DNA of 64,000 nt, from positions 19,736,293 through 19,800,292 of the forward strand of contig OU452203.1 in the NCBI GenBank assembly GCA_911728435.2, read 5' to 3'. Positions 23,306-35,729 of the stretch are shown piece by piece. The notes beneath the pieces are model-generated. The model did no database searches. It was not told the origin of the DNA and saw only the letters and a program-made list of their open reading frames with translations. The first letter of the stretch is position 1. The number at the start of each line of letters is the position of its first letter. This DNA is from Apoderus coryli (Eukaryota > Arthropoda > Insecta > Coleoptera > Attelabidae). Position numbers and translations under genes: made by a program.

Positions 23306-24283
23306 AAAGGGTCGGTGAAAAGGGACAGTTCTCGACCCGTATCAAGCAAGCCCCCAACAATAGTGCACTAGTTGCTTCAATAAAGCATAGACCGAATAGT
23401 GTTTTTGTCGATGGTGTCTGAAAAATAGACAATAGTCGCGTAGTACTTTAACATCTCTCGATATTGGGGGTATGTTTGTGGACATGAGGACACCTTTGTA
23501 AACAGTTAAAGAAATTTTATCGAAGTATTTTCACTTCTTTGATTTAATTCTTTGATTACTTTCAGTTCAGTTCATTTAGCAATTTCAGATACAGTTTTCA
23601 TACTCCAAAAACGTGGATAGGTTGTATTTTAAAATAACAACGTTTACAGCCACTTGAAGCCAACGCAAGGGGCATGAAATCGTACCAGATGGAGACGTGT
23701 TGTCCCTGAAACCAGCGAAGCTACTGGAGTTCATAAGAACTCTAGAACTTGATGGAGAATTGTAACATGAGACCCGTAATTTTAATCTTAACACTGGTGT
23801 GTCTGGAGTCAAAGTTTTGAGTGAAATTGTTTATATAAAAATTCTCAAGTCACAAAAAACCCACTGTCGAGCATATTATCCAAACATAACGAACAAATCC
23901 CATTATTACAAAAAAAAATTAGGAAACTTGCATACTACAACAATCTAAATGATTTATCGATTTCAATTTAGCATGCATATAAAGTTTCACACTGACATGG
24001 GTTGTGTGTGAAACTGTAAAGTTTTTCTTCCAGCTGCAATTTCCACAGATATATTATGGTTCGCGCCAGAGCTAAAGGGCGATTTCTCTTTCTAACAAAC
24101 AAACATTTTCTCCTATATATGTGTGTATAGACACTATGTGAGAGCTCGTGTTATGAATTACTGTCGCTATACATAGAAGAATAGAAAGCAGCAAGTTGGA
24201 ACTCTAAAGTTTTCCCAGTGTTTCTGTTCTACACAAGAAAATTTTTTAATTTCATCGCCGATTTTCAATATATAATACTTTTT
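23306..24283. other. Unassigned DNA
   Basis: No recognisable gene. The first 150 bases may be the decayed continuation of the Gag element. The rest is AT-rich. Confidence 0.4.
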
Positions 24284-24353
24284 GTTAATGTACATTAATG
24301 TATTAATTAATGTACATTAATTTATTAATTAATGTACATTAACCTTTGCCCCT
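24284..24353. repeat. Short tandem of palindromic TTAATGTACATTAA
   Basis: Three copies of the self-complementary TTAATGTACATTAA are spaced by TGTATTAA or TTTATTAA. The whole segment can fold on itself. No associated gene is visible. Confidence 0.8.
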
Positions 24354-24375
24354 AGCAATTTGGCCATGTCTTTCT

Positions 24376-24640
24376 GAAACACCCTGTATATGATAAATAT
24401 AATTTCCTATGCATATAAAGGGTGTTTTTTTTAAATTGACATGAAGTTTACTTTACTCGAAAAATAATCTTCTGGCATATGACCGTCACGGCTGGCTCGG
24501 ACGTAGTCTAATCTGGAGGTGATAATTTCATAAGGACACAATTTTCGAAATTTTGATTTAAGTGATTTTCGTCTTATTTTTGGTAGTAGTGTCTACCCCC
24601 AAAGAGTGGAGAATTTTTCTTGGGACACTCTGCATATTAA
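24376..24640. repeat. Transposon-end-like relic with ACACCCTG motifs
   Basis: Contains ACACCCTGTATATG at about 24379, AGGGTGTTTTTTTT at about 24419 and GGGACACTCTGCA at about 24622. The opposed CAGGGTGT-type ends suggest one or two decayed non-autonomous mariner-superfamily copies. There is no coding sequence. Confidence 0.45.
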
Positions 24641-25374
24641 CAATAAGTTTTAACATCTGGTTAGTATTTTACCTTACATCTTCTTTTTAATTGTTTGAAC
24701 ACGTAAAATCTATAGGTACCTTTTTGTAGTGCTTATTGCTCATATAGTAAGGTTACATACAACATACCTACACTTACCCTATACTATAACTTTACGAGAC
24801 TTAGGGTATTGTTGTTAAAAATGTAGTATAGGATATATGATGCTGTCATAAACTATTTTGCAAATAATACTGAAAGCTATATCCATATAGCGTTTCAAGG
24901 AATTAAGGCTCCATGCAAATATATCTATGTATTTTTATGTTATCTCAAGAAAACCAGATGTTGGGTTTTTTTCTACAAAATATGACGTGCGATCTCTAAA
25001 TACATACCTTTAAATTATTTGTAAAAATATCTATTTGTTCAAATATTAAAGATATTCAGATATGGCTGTCTTCTGTCATTTGAAGAATAATTATGGTTGG
25101 CTGACCTGTACAATAAACCCTGATGATGAGCTAGTAAATAGGGGTAAACCGCGATCATAAATCTTGTATACACGAATTAATTTTAATACCGCTAATTGCT
25201 CTCTCTATTCACTAGTTACGAATTAGCTTGATACATACGACTTTAAATAATTTTTAAAATTGTCATTTTGTAACTACGTAAATCTATCAATATCTTCGTC
25301 AAAAAAATAAATTCTCTATGTATGTAGTGATAAAAATACTCATAAGTTTACATTTATTAATATTTTGTGGTAGT
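24641..25374. other. Unassigned DNA
   Basis: AT-rich, with no recognised feature. Confidence 0.4.
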
Positions 25375-26040
25375 TTAGTTTGTAGTACACCAGTTCCCAA
25401 CAGTTTCTAAATCCTTGTGCAACTCCTGGCAGTCGGACTCACAATGGATTGCGTGAAACAATTTGAAATCATCCGCGAATAATAGAAAATGGCTAGACAA
25501 AGTCTCCACAATATCGTTAACATATTCTTGGGATCTATATCCATTGTATTTCACGAAAAGTCGACGATCAGTTAGATAAGATCCAAAGAACAGATCATTA
25601 TTATTTTCAATTTTTACGACCTCTATTATAGTTATAGTGAGAAAATAATGGGTTTTATGTCTTTTGTAAAAGAAACTAATGTATTTTAAGCCAACGTTTC
25701 GACAATCTTTACTGTCATCCTCAGGGCACAAATCATTGTTTCTTCTTGTCGGTAAGAATTTTTGATATAAACGAGACACGCACAAACAGAACACATGTAT
25801 GTATACTTATGTATAAATAAAATAACATAAAAGCATAACAACAATACAATATCACTAGTCGTCTAATCTGGATGGTATTTTATTTAGTGAAAAAAGTAAA
25901 TGTGATCATTATTGATTCCGATACTGTCCATTTTTTGGATAATGGTGGAATGGTTTAACTTATCAAAGGCCTTCGAGAAATCTGTATATATTGTGTCGAC
26001 CTGCAGACCTCCTCCAACAACGGGATATATTGTTTGTAAA
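25375..26040 (-). mobile_element. LINE reverse transcriptase relic, interrupted and deleted
   Basis: On the minus strand, 26020-25870 reads GGGLQVDTIYTDFSKAFDKL and NHSTIIQKM. After an unrelated block (about 25865-25610) the RT resumes at 25600-25375 with DRRLFVKYNGYRSQEYV, NDIVETLSSHFLLFADDFKL and a tail ending GNWCTTN. The GVPQGSNLGPLLF segment expected between QEYV and NDI is deleted, while the catalytic FADD is kept. The order and strand of the two pieces fit a single old insertion of the same type as 29738-31072. Confidence 0.75.
25695..25724 (-). other. Hammerhead-ribozyme-like core inside the LINE interruption
   Basis: On the minus strand CTGAGGA (25718-25724), then a GACA...TGTC stem of four pairs, then GAAAC (25697-25700). 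It fits CUGANGA - stem II - GAAA, but stems I and III are unclear. It lies in the block that splits the LINE relic. Confidence 0.35.
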
Positions 26041-27174
26041 AACTGAGCTAAATTTGGAACTCTTGATCCAGAATCATATTATATTTGTTTTTCACCATAG
26101 TCACATGTCTCTCCAGGTATAGCAAGATTTTCATTGCGTCAGTGTAAGTTCTTCCTCAGTTTTCTGGGATCCTTATTGACTGAATTATGACGAGAGAGAA
26201 AAAAATAAAAACCTCAACGCACAAAATCGGGCTAGTAAGGTGTCTATAGTGAAGAATTCGAAATCTTTATCGAAAACGCGAGGAACATATGCTTTGAAAT
26301 AATAAATTACACATTATGTAGTAATAATTTTTTTGATCACGACTCTTGAACATTAAAGAGAAGAAAGATAACCCTCCATCATCGACAGTATTGTCACAGT
26401 ATGCATTGTATACTGTGCTATTGTTATGTATTTAATACTGATCAACCCAACCTCCGAAGTATATAGGACGTCATTTTTATAACATGTTGTAAACATAGCA
26501 AAATTTTCTGGCAAAATATCATTCTAAAGAAAGTACAGGGATAGTTTGGTGTATTTGGCAAAACTACGTGGCCAGTTTATGATCATTCCGTCATCAATAT
26601 ATCTTTAATGAACATTGACACGGTGTATATTTTTTACTAGCAATAAGTTTTTGTCGAACCATCCATGAAGATTATGCAGATTCAATATTCCTCTTCTGGT
26701 AAAGCATGCTTCGTCTTTACTTTAGAAAATGTTTGTAAAAAACTACTGACGAAAACAGAGAGGATGATTTCTACGTAGCTTATGAAGCTTAAGTACTTAA
26801 AACCAGTGGTGTAGAAGCGAGGCAACGCTCTGCTACTTTATTAGATCATGCCTTGCTTTTCTCTCTTGCATTATTTTTCAACCAACACCTGTATTTGGAT
26901 TTATATGTTGGACGAAAAAGGATATTTATTTTATTGGTGTAATTTACTAGGAAACTGTTACCTGGGGTAATATTTAAAAATACATAGGTATGTTACTTAT
27001 TTGACGTATTATTGTAGTCGGAGAGGTAGTTTCATGAAGGTGTTTGATGCAGCTTAAGATTTTTCCCTTTTACTTTCTATGGGATAAAAAACAGGAATAC
27101 CTATGTTGGCTTCACCCAGGTACTTTGGGGAGGATTAATAAAATGTAAACCCTCTCAAAAGTATCTGCCTTATT
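26041..27174. other. Unassigned DNA
   Basis: No gene or repeat is recognised. Confidence 0.4.
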
Positions 27175-28580
27175 AAAAAAATAACGTTTTAAAAATACGT
27201 TTTTTACACTATTAAAAATGACCAATGTAGGTCGGTTTTTTCTAACACGTTTTTCTCACTGTTAATAAATCGTCGTTTTTCAAAAGGTGGGTATCATATC
27301 ATCGTATTGGTTCTGACAGTGACAGTCACTTACGCTGTCGAATTTGGAAAGTTGAGTATACTAGTAAAAGGTTGGTTCCAACACGTTTTATTGGTTTCGA
27401 GAAACTTTAAAAACTCGTATTGATAAACGTCAAACATGCGATCCGCTTAGTACGTTATTTTAACATAAAGATAATAACTGTTATATTTTCGTTAGGAAAA
27501 TACGACAAACAATAAGACGTTTTTTATTTATATTATTTACGCTGACCATGTTCACGCTAGGCACATACAATTTATGCCAATTTGACAACATTGTCCTACA
27601 GCTCGAACGAATAGTCCACCTAGCAAGAAAACAGAATAAAATAATATTAAAATCAAAGGCATATGTTAATGCCTATCTCACTCTACAGTTATTACAATTA
27701 ATGTTTGTGTCTCGCTCTTACACTACGCGACGGGACGGTCTGTCTCTACAGGCCCGTTCATAAAACAATGTTGAAAAACAATATACGCATATTATATATA
27801 TGAGTAACGAATGTGAACTTCAAAAATATACTGAATACATCTAAAATTATAGCTCCACCTTCAGCGTAGAACTATACTGAAATATCATAGATGGAGGCAC
27901 ATGATAGAACGCATGTCTTTGTCGATCAGAAAATTATTATTGTTTTTATACTTTTTTAATGACAATATTGATTTTATAAAAAGATAAAGGTTCATTCTAG
28001 GTTTCTATAAAAGTAGAATTTCGATATCTTCTCTACAGGGCGTACAATAAAGTCTTTTATCTAATGGATTTTGTGCCGTTTGTTAAACAAATAAATTCTT
28101 AAGAATAATTTTTTTATTCCTATATAAACATCTGTTAAAGTGTCCTTTCTATGCTCAAAAAATAATTTTTCAAATTCATTGAAAAATAAATGTACAATTA
28201 CTGATTTTTTATACCTTTGCATTTGGGGTCTGATCAAACAGCCTTAAGATTAATTTATTATGCGTTGGTTTTAACATATAAAAAACTATTAAAACGTTAA
28301 AAAGACGTGTGAATAGCTGAGTATGGTTAGACAGTATGTTAGAAAGTATGTTAAAAAAACGTATTGTAATATAATAAATTTAACATTCAAAATAACGTCA
28401 TATTAACCTAAGAGTTTGCTTAAGTTAGATTTTGGCCAGAAATGTTCGTATTCAAAACGTTGAATTAAAACGGTGTTATTTTGTACCAAAATAAAACGGT
28501 TATTTTTTAAACGTACACGTTTAATCAACCAATGACACGTTGATTTTACGTTTAAAAAACGTATATGTGTTTACTGGGAT
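27175..28580. repeat. Region flanked by AACGTTT/AAACGT-rich blocks
   Basis: Blocks at about 27175-27450 and 28270-28580 are packed with AAAACGTT, TACGTTTTTT, AACACGTTTT and similar strings in both orientations. The 800 bases between are ordinary. The arrangement suggests a foldback-like element with degenerate subterminal repeats, but I could not align clean inverted ends. The frame 27548-27763 lies in the middle and has no known motif. Confidence 0.35.
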
Positions 28581-29737
28581 ATTCGCGATTTTAGAGTGTC
28601 ATTTAAAAACAAAACGCAAATGAATTCTTCAAAAATTGGCAGAACTAATATAGTTAGTAATCGTACTAGTTCGATTTGACAGCATGATGAAGCGCTTGTA
28701 AAGTTTGTTCAAACAAGAGTTCATATATTGAACATTTAATCTATGACAGTCCAAATCTTGTTACAATTTTTATTGTTTTGAGAAGTTGATCACTACGTTG
28801 AAATAGATGACAAGAAGAAATTTTCTTATTGTTAAAAAAATGTCGAATTGAATTGTATAACAGGTTGGGTTGACAATCAAAAACCGATACGACGAAGAAT
28901 CATCTATTCGAGAGGCAATTTCATGTTGCAAATTGTTCGCCGAGTATGACGTACACTTACTTTATTTTGCAATAAAAATTATTTGTACTGGACTGCATGT
29001 ATCCTTTGAAATAAGTAGGTAGTTCTACTATCTCTGCTTGACCCGTCACTGGCCGTAGGTATAGATACCTTTCTGCGTATAGACCAAACTGTCTGATAAC
29101 ATATCATAAAACGTAGGTAAAATAATTTTTACAATAAACACTACATACAGGCAAAGAAAAACCTTTGGATTTTTTACACCATAAGATATCTGTAGTAGTC
29201 TGACTTTCAATCTGGTAGAAAGTGCTCGATTTTATTTTTCGTCGTATATTATTTATTATTGTGTGTTACTTTGTGTTGTGTTTGTGACTATTTAATTTGA
29301 CTGTATATTTGGATTATATTAATCACCGACATGTAAGTAATTAAATATAATTCACTGGTAATAAATTATTATGGGTAATAGTATAGTATGCAAGCAAACA
29401 TTTAACTAAAGTATATTAATTAAATATTACTAATCACGATAAATCATTTTCGCTGTAGGTTTTTCTGCTAAGCTTTAGAAAAACAGATGTTATTCAAATA
29501 ATTTGTTAAACAAAAAAAATAAAAACTCTTTGCATTTCAATCTTTATTTTCAACAATTTACCTAATTAGCACAATAACATTTAAATCAATTGGTATAACA
29601 AATAATTATTTATCTTTCTAAAATATTAATGTACAATCTTTGCCTATAGTTTATTAGAAATATCTGCAGATAATAAGACAAAAAAACATTCACAGACACA
29701 GGGGAAATATTTTAACAACCCTAAAGACGCTGCTGAA
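28581..29737. other. Unassigned DNA
   Basis: AT-rich, with no recognised feature. Confidence 0.4.
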
Positions 29738-31072
29738 ATGTTTTGTATCCATTTGGTAAGAAATTTAAGACCGCACATTTTACTTTTAATTAAAAGTAAA
29801 GCAATATTATTTTTTGAGCTTAAGTACAGGCTTTTGAAGATATTTCATCTGTTGTTGATGTGTGAAGGTTTCACTTATCATTTGGTCAACTTCTTGCGAT
29901 CATATATATTCGAACGATTACAGTTTGTAGAATATGAAGGCTTTAAGTCTTTTGTTTTTCCTTCCAGCTCGGGGGTTCCACAGGGCTCCAATCTCGGTCC
30001 TTTGTTATTCAATATTTTCATTAATGACCTAATTGAGTATTTTACGTGTGGTAGGCTTGCTTATGCTGACGATCTTAAGATCTTCCAGCCCATTAATTCC
30101 CCGAATGACTGGGATCATCTGCAGAGTAATTTGAACACTCTGTGTACCTGGTGCACGGACAATGTGTCCTTGGAAAGGCTCAGCGAAATGAAAGATTTGA
30201 GTGTTGTCTTCGATAGTGAATTTAGATTTATCCAGCAGACCGTCAGTGTAGTATTGAGCGCAAATAGAATGTTGGGTTTCATTATTAGAAATTGTCGACA
30301 ATTCAACGATGTTTTCACGGTTAAGCTTCTGTTTTATGCTTTTATAGATCTAAACTGGAATTTGCCGCGATTATATTATATATAATACTCATATTAGACC
30401 CTTGGAGTCTGTTCAGCGCCGTTTCCTTAAATACCTAGCCCATAAAGCCGACAATGTTTATTCTCCACGGGGAGTAGATCATGCGTCTTTGCTCTTGCGT
30501 TTTAATGAACCTTCTCTCTTGAGTAGAAGAAACACGCGCAGTGCAATAATTTGTATAAAAACTTTCACGCAGCCAAGTCAATTATTGCACGGCGCCGTTG
30601 ATTGCCCATGTCTATTGGGATGTATTAGATTCCGCGATTGGGTGCTCGACATCTCGTGCCGTCCACTGTGGGCCCAGCCAGGACTAATATTTTGTTGCAA
30701 AGTCCTATTTACTTTATGTGTGACATTTTCAATCGGTGTTGTCGTGATTTTGATATTCATGGCTCAACTTTGTCAGCTATTACTGATAGTTTATTTAATG
30801 GATAGTGATTATTATTTAATATTGAACTGATATTGATTGCATTTATTTTTGTAGTATTTAATGTCGTGTTTATTTATTTTAAGAATTGAAAGTATACTTG
30901 GACAAAGTTTTTTTATTGTTTTGTTTTATAACGTATTTATTGGGTGTTTTTTTTTTTGTTTTTTCCTCTTGATTTGATATGTATCTCATTTCAATTAATT
31001 CGAAAATGTATTTATTGATTTTCCTGTAAGTAGGTTTAACCTGTTGGGAATAAATGTTTATTATTATTATGT
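29738..31072 (+). mobile_element. 5'-truncated LINE with RT, C-terminus and ATT tail
   Basis: The frame 29738-30385 contains SSGVPQGSNLGPLLFNIF, INDLIEYFTCGRLAYADDLK (catalytic YADD) and ANRMLGFIIRNCRQF. After a short frameshift, 30402 onwards gives ESVQRRFLKYLAHK, the usual C-terminal motif of this LINE group. About 40 residues after CTWCTDN are deleted. The copy ends with GTTGGGAATAAATG followed by TTATTATTATTAT (to 31072), a 3' tail typical of such elements. The upstream edge is uncertain: recognisable RT starts near 29850. Confidence 0.87.
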
Positions 31073-31267
31073 GCTGGGGAAACCAGGGCTATCTTCACCT
31101 TCAACTGTATTTTTGTAAGTTTGTCTTTAACTAAGATTCATAATTTTGGAAAATTGACTTAACCATTTTAATTGTCTCAGACCGTTTCTGGAAATTGAAA
31201 GTTTTGAACATATGGTTTACTAGTTTATATGCGAGTGGTGTTAATATCACAAGGAACGGAAGAAAAA

Positions 31268-31430
31268 ACTCACCTCCGGCGTGGATGGTATAGTGGTTTC
31301 TTAGTAAAGAGCTGGATCAATGTGTTTCTTCAACCACTTCTATTATAATTTAATATTGGCTTCGATCTATCTGGAAATTAGCCAGAATTATACCAGTACT
31401 AAGAAAGGGCGACGCCAGCCTAATTAGTAA
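31268..31430 (+). mobile_element. LINE reverse transcriptase N-terminal fragment
   Basis: The + strand shows TSGVDGIV (31274-31297), the RT-0/1 motif usually written as GxDGI. After frameshifts it reads IWKLARIIPVLRKGDASLIS (31367-31429), matching WK.A.I.PV.KKGD in Jockey/CR1-type LINEs. About 55 codons remain. Confidence 0.65.
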
Positions 31431-31445
31431 TTAGTAATTTAAAGT

Positions 31446-31860
31446 GACTTTTCAATAATAATAATAACAGTTTATTTGCAGTCCAAAAATATGGGAAAAT
31501 ATATAAATGTTAAGGTTACATTGGACTACCAAAGGAGGTTAAAAGGCAGTTAGTACTGTCCTATAATTTTAACCCAAAAACAAACAAAAATCTTACATAA
31601 TATTCCCTCGATTACGAGTAGTTTGTGAACAAAAATTAAAAAAAAAATCAAACAGATGTGATGCAAAATCTGACAATAAAAATTACAACAATACAAATTA
31701 ACAAAAATCTAAATATTATACAATATAAATCACTCATTCAATCTTATATGTATTGATACACTATCCCAAAGGAAAAAACATATATACAATATCAACTTCT
31801 CTGGATAATACCAACTATAAACTTGCGGAATTGTCGGTGATTCAGCCCAGAGGATCTGCC
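31446..31860 (-). mobile_element. Probable LINE 3' untranslated end, antisense
   Basis: It begins on the + strand with AATAATAATAATAACAG; read on the minus strand this is a sequence ending in (TTA)n, like the ATT tail of the LINE at 29738-31072. No protein match is visible in the following 400 bases, so this is an inference from the tail only. Confidence 0.4.
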
Positions 31861-34280
31861 TATTTTTCGCTTCTTTTCTATACTAATAAATCACAAATAA
31901 AAACCATAAATTAAATCAAAATACTGTCATGGTCGGGTGTCACTTTATTTCACTTTCGCGTCCTTCGCCTTTCCTACGCAAACTGACTCGCGCTTGCGCC
32001 GCTAGGCTTTTTATATGCAATTACTGCTATCTCAAAGTCATCGAAACTTTATCGAACCAACGCGAAAAATTGTCAAATATTTAATTCCAACTAACGCCCC
32101 CTGTTAGTGGGTAGCCCAAATAGATAGTACATAGTATCACAACTCGCCACTAGATGTCACAATACACAATAGTAATTGAAATGCAAAGAACCATGCTTAG
32201 GTCGCGCACAGGTAAGGGCAGAAAAATCAAAACTGTTTTGGCCATTGGAATATACATTATGGTCTTAAGGCTTCAACAAACGGGGGTTCCCTGGGTCCCG
32301 TTGACCTTAAATGAAAGCAAGTTGAGGTGTTAATAATAATATCGATTTCAATAAAAATGCACTATTTAATCTCTCCTAACTTGCTGTATCAAATTCCTAA
32401 ACCACCTTCTATATTATTAAGGCGAGCAACTATTTTCTTGTAGTGCAGGACTAAGTAAAGGTGCTCATGACTCACCCTGTATAGTTTTCGTAACCATGAC
32501 CTATGCCACAGTCAAAAGTCATCGTACCTACATCAACAAATACTCTCACTTTCATTTGATAGAGGTATATATAGGGCAAATAAGATTGGCGGTCCCTTTT
32601 CAACACATCTCCTTCTTTTTCTCTACCATCCAGTTTTCCCCCAAAACACTTTGATACTACTACTTCTACACTACTATACTAGTATCCCGAAGGAAGAGAA
32701 AATTCTCTCTCTCCTTAGCTGACGCGCTTTCTAAACTTTCCTATGCCGAACAGTATTAGTCCGGAAGTTCACAAAACCTGGCAAATGATAGCTGCCGACT
32801 GAAATTTCGCGGTAATATCTCTCTTAGAAATGTGCATTAGAAGTAAACATTTGGAATATAACAGATTAGTGTTGGAATATCGCAGGTAAAATTTCCCAAA
32901 CAACAGCAGAAAAAATCTAGAACATCTAGGATCCTAGTTATTCTATTTTATTAAGTACAGAATATAAAACTTTCAATGTAATTAATGCAAAGTAATACAA
33001 AATGCTTGTTTTAGCATTTGTTCTAAGCATTTTTGATCGATGATGAAAGAAGAATTATGGACCTATAGCGCTGAACAAGATTTTGCGAAGCAACCTTGAT
33101 TATGGCTTGAATAACTTGTTCTGCCATAACTTTCCCAAAGCAAGCAAAACACTTGTACTTGTTGTCCTTTTTATTGGGCCGTTGAGTTGTTTCTTGACAG
33201 TCAAGGACACTAGAAACTCGTCATTATAGTAATCCAGACTAAACTTGAAAGATCATTTGACTGTTGAGGCAATTTCGGCTTCTTCTTTGTTTTTGCTAGC
33301 AATTTGAGACTATTCTATAATCCCTGATATTTAAGCTGTTCCTCAGTGCAAAAAGTGTGTTTGTTATTGACGAAATATTAAATAATTATCCATGTATGCT
33401 CCATATGGAATTTTCATTCGCGTATGGAGTGTAAACGAGAGGGGCCTTTGTTTAGCGAAATAAGCATAGGCAAAGTACGGTGGAAAATAAAAAAGAAAAG
33501 ACGTCGTCGACGATGATGATGAGAAAAATAAAAGTATACAACATATACACGATGAGAAAAGCGAGAAAGAAATAGGGGGTGCAAAAAGGAGGGCGGTATA
33601 ATAAAAAGAAACCCCGCACCACCGGCCGCCCGGTGATTTCTTACTCTATGCATTTATGCAAAACAGACGGAGACAAGACCACCACCTCGCCTCCCTTTCC
33701 TGCTTTCTTTCTTCTTCTTCTTCTCCTTATTTTGGAGTAATTAGTGGTCGTTGGAGGGGAGGTTACACACAGCCTGTATATATCGCTTGTATATGTGTGA
33801 TTCTAAAACACCGCCCCTTAATTTATATAGGATGATAATGATATCATGTTGATTGGTTTTAAGAAAAAATCCCAACTTCAAAAATAATGAAACAGACTAA
33901 CTTTGACATCTCCAAGTTTCATCCCTAGTTAACTCCATTGGCTAAGCACAGATACAATTATTTAACAAGAAACCACATCTATACCAATGCCAATAGTTCC
34001 AAAGTGATTTTTTGTATGTTTTGTTGAGTTAAATAGGGCTGAGATTTTGAGGCATTTTTACATAATAGGAACAAATCAATCAAGTTCTCTCAAAGTCAAC
34101 TTAAAAAAAGATTAAAACATCCACCAAAACTCCAACCCGAACTTCCTAAACTTCAGCCTAATTCAGTAGAACCAGCTTAAATGCAGGCCGATATGTAGAT
34201 GGGCAACGACTATGGTACCTGTTGAGCTATGCCTCGGTCTGGTTCAACTGAATTAGACTAAGGCCCTGCTAAATCCGTTT
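31861..34280. other. Unassigned DNA
   Basis: No gene is recognised. 31930-32180 is GC-richer and could be a solo LTR or other old repeat (no ends confirmed). 33480-33760 is purine/pyrimidine-biased with (CTT)n and GATGATGATG runs that create low-complexity frames. Confidence 0.4.
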
Positions 34281-34450
34281 AGAATAAGTAAATAAATACA
34301 CTTTATTATCTAATAGGCAGAACTCAAATACAAGACAAAACAATGCAAAAATAATTCTAGATACACAAACCCAATCCATACAAATTGCCTCGACATGTGA
34401 GAGAGCTTCTCGGGAAAATAAAATCGCTTTTTGTCAGGGAGTCATCTTCT
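34281..34450 (-). mobile_element. Possible antisense LINE 3' end
   Basis: Starts with GAATAAGTAAATAAATACAC then TTTATTATC, similar in character to the antisense tail at 31446. There is no protein evidence, and the assignment is weak. Confidence 0.25.
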
Positions 34451-35729
34451 TCTATGGAAGAATGTTTCGAAGTTGACTTTACGGATGTGTGTGCTCTAAA
34501 CTTCTTTTTTTTGTATATATTTTGATTGTGCTTGTAAATTTTATTATATGAATTTGTTTTTTACATATATATTTGACTGTTTTTTTATAAATAATTTGCG
34601 TTGTTATATTTTGAACTTTTTAATTTGTATTGTTTGAAAGTTTTTACTTTCGTGTTATCAAAATAACTTCTAATATAGGAAGTTTCTGACGTGTACGGTT
34701 ACTAAATTTGTTGTTTGTAATTTTTAACTCTACAGAAAACTATTGTTTTGTAATATATTTTCTATATAATGTCACAAAATGTAATATGAAACTATAGATA
34801 AGCCTCTGCTATGTCACAAAAGTATTCGAAGATTCAGGTAAGCGGGCTCCACTGTGTTAAAAATTAATATAGAATATAGAAAAGAGATTGATATTTTATT
34901 GGTTATATTCTTTTGGTCTTAATGATTCTCCCTCGTAAACGAGTGACGGTCTGTTAATAGTTACTCGATTCACAACCTTTGATTTTTTCCACTCTTTCGA
35001 ATATCGACTAATGAAATTGTCTATTCCTAGCGTCGGTACCGCTTGTGTGGAAAAATGTGAATCAGCAAATTTTGTCTATTTCGTAGAGACAATAGAGTCA
35101 TGAACTTTTATAAATTATTAATCAGCGAAAAATACTTAGTTCAACCGGATGCAATATTTTTATTACAATATATCGGGTGTGACATCTCCGGACTCACGAA
35201 AAAATGGCCCCCATCTCTATCCAGATTCTTTAAAATTTTATGACGAGTGTCAACATTTATGTATTAACACAAATAATTAAATAAATAAATTAAATAGGTT
35301 TATATTCCATAAATATCCTTTTTGCGTCGATACGCCCAAAGAATTGCGATAAGGGTAGTCTGGAATTAGTCTGAATCTGCGTGGAACCTTAAAAAGTTTG
35401 AGATCTTGGGAGTAAAAGCTCGGAATGTGAAAATTTATGAGTAAATGGGCGCAATCGAAACTGCTATTAATTAGCTTAAATGAAACGGAAATTGACCATC
35501 AATCTTGAAAGTAAAATATTAAATACAAAATTCATCCTATATAAAAAGTCACACTTATTTGGCTGATGATGTTTAGCCGAAACTAATCCCACTTTTTGCA
35601 CCGTTTCTTTCTCTTTCAAGTTGTTGCAACGTTTAATTAAAGTTGTTGGAGAGATATTTTTTATTGCAAGAAGTTGTTATGCAAAAAGCTTGTAAAAGCT
35701 TAATGAGTTAAGTGTCCACTCAGTACATT

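Noticed and set aside
31281..31330. tRNA-like string (GGTATAGTGGTTTCTTAG)
   Set aside because: It lies in a LINE reverse transcriptase fragment (GVDGI motif followed by WKLARIIPV), and no acceptor stem or TTCRA box is present.
33414..33653. 79-codon minus-strand frame rich in Arg/His/Phe
   Set aside because: It arises from GA/CT-biased low-complexity sequence, without domain or splice context.
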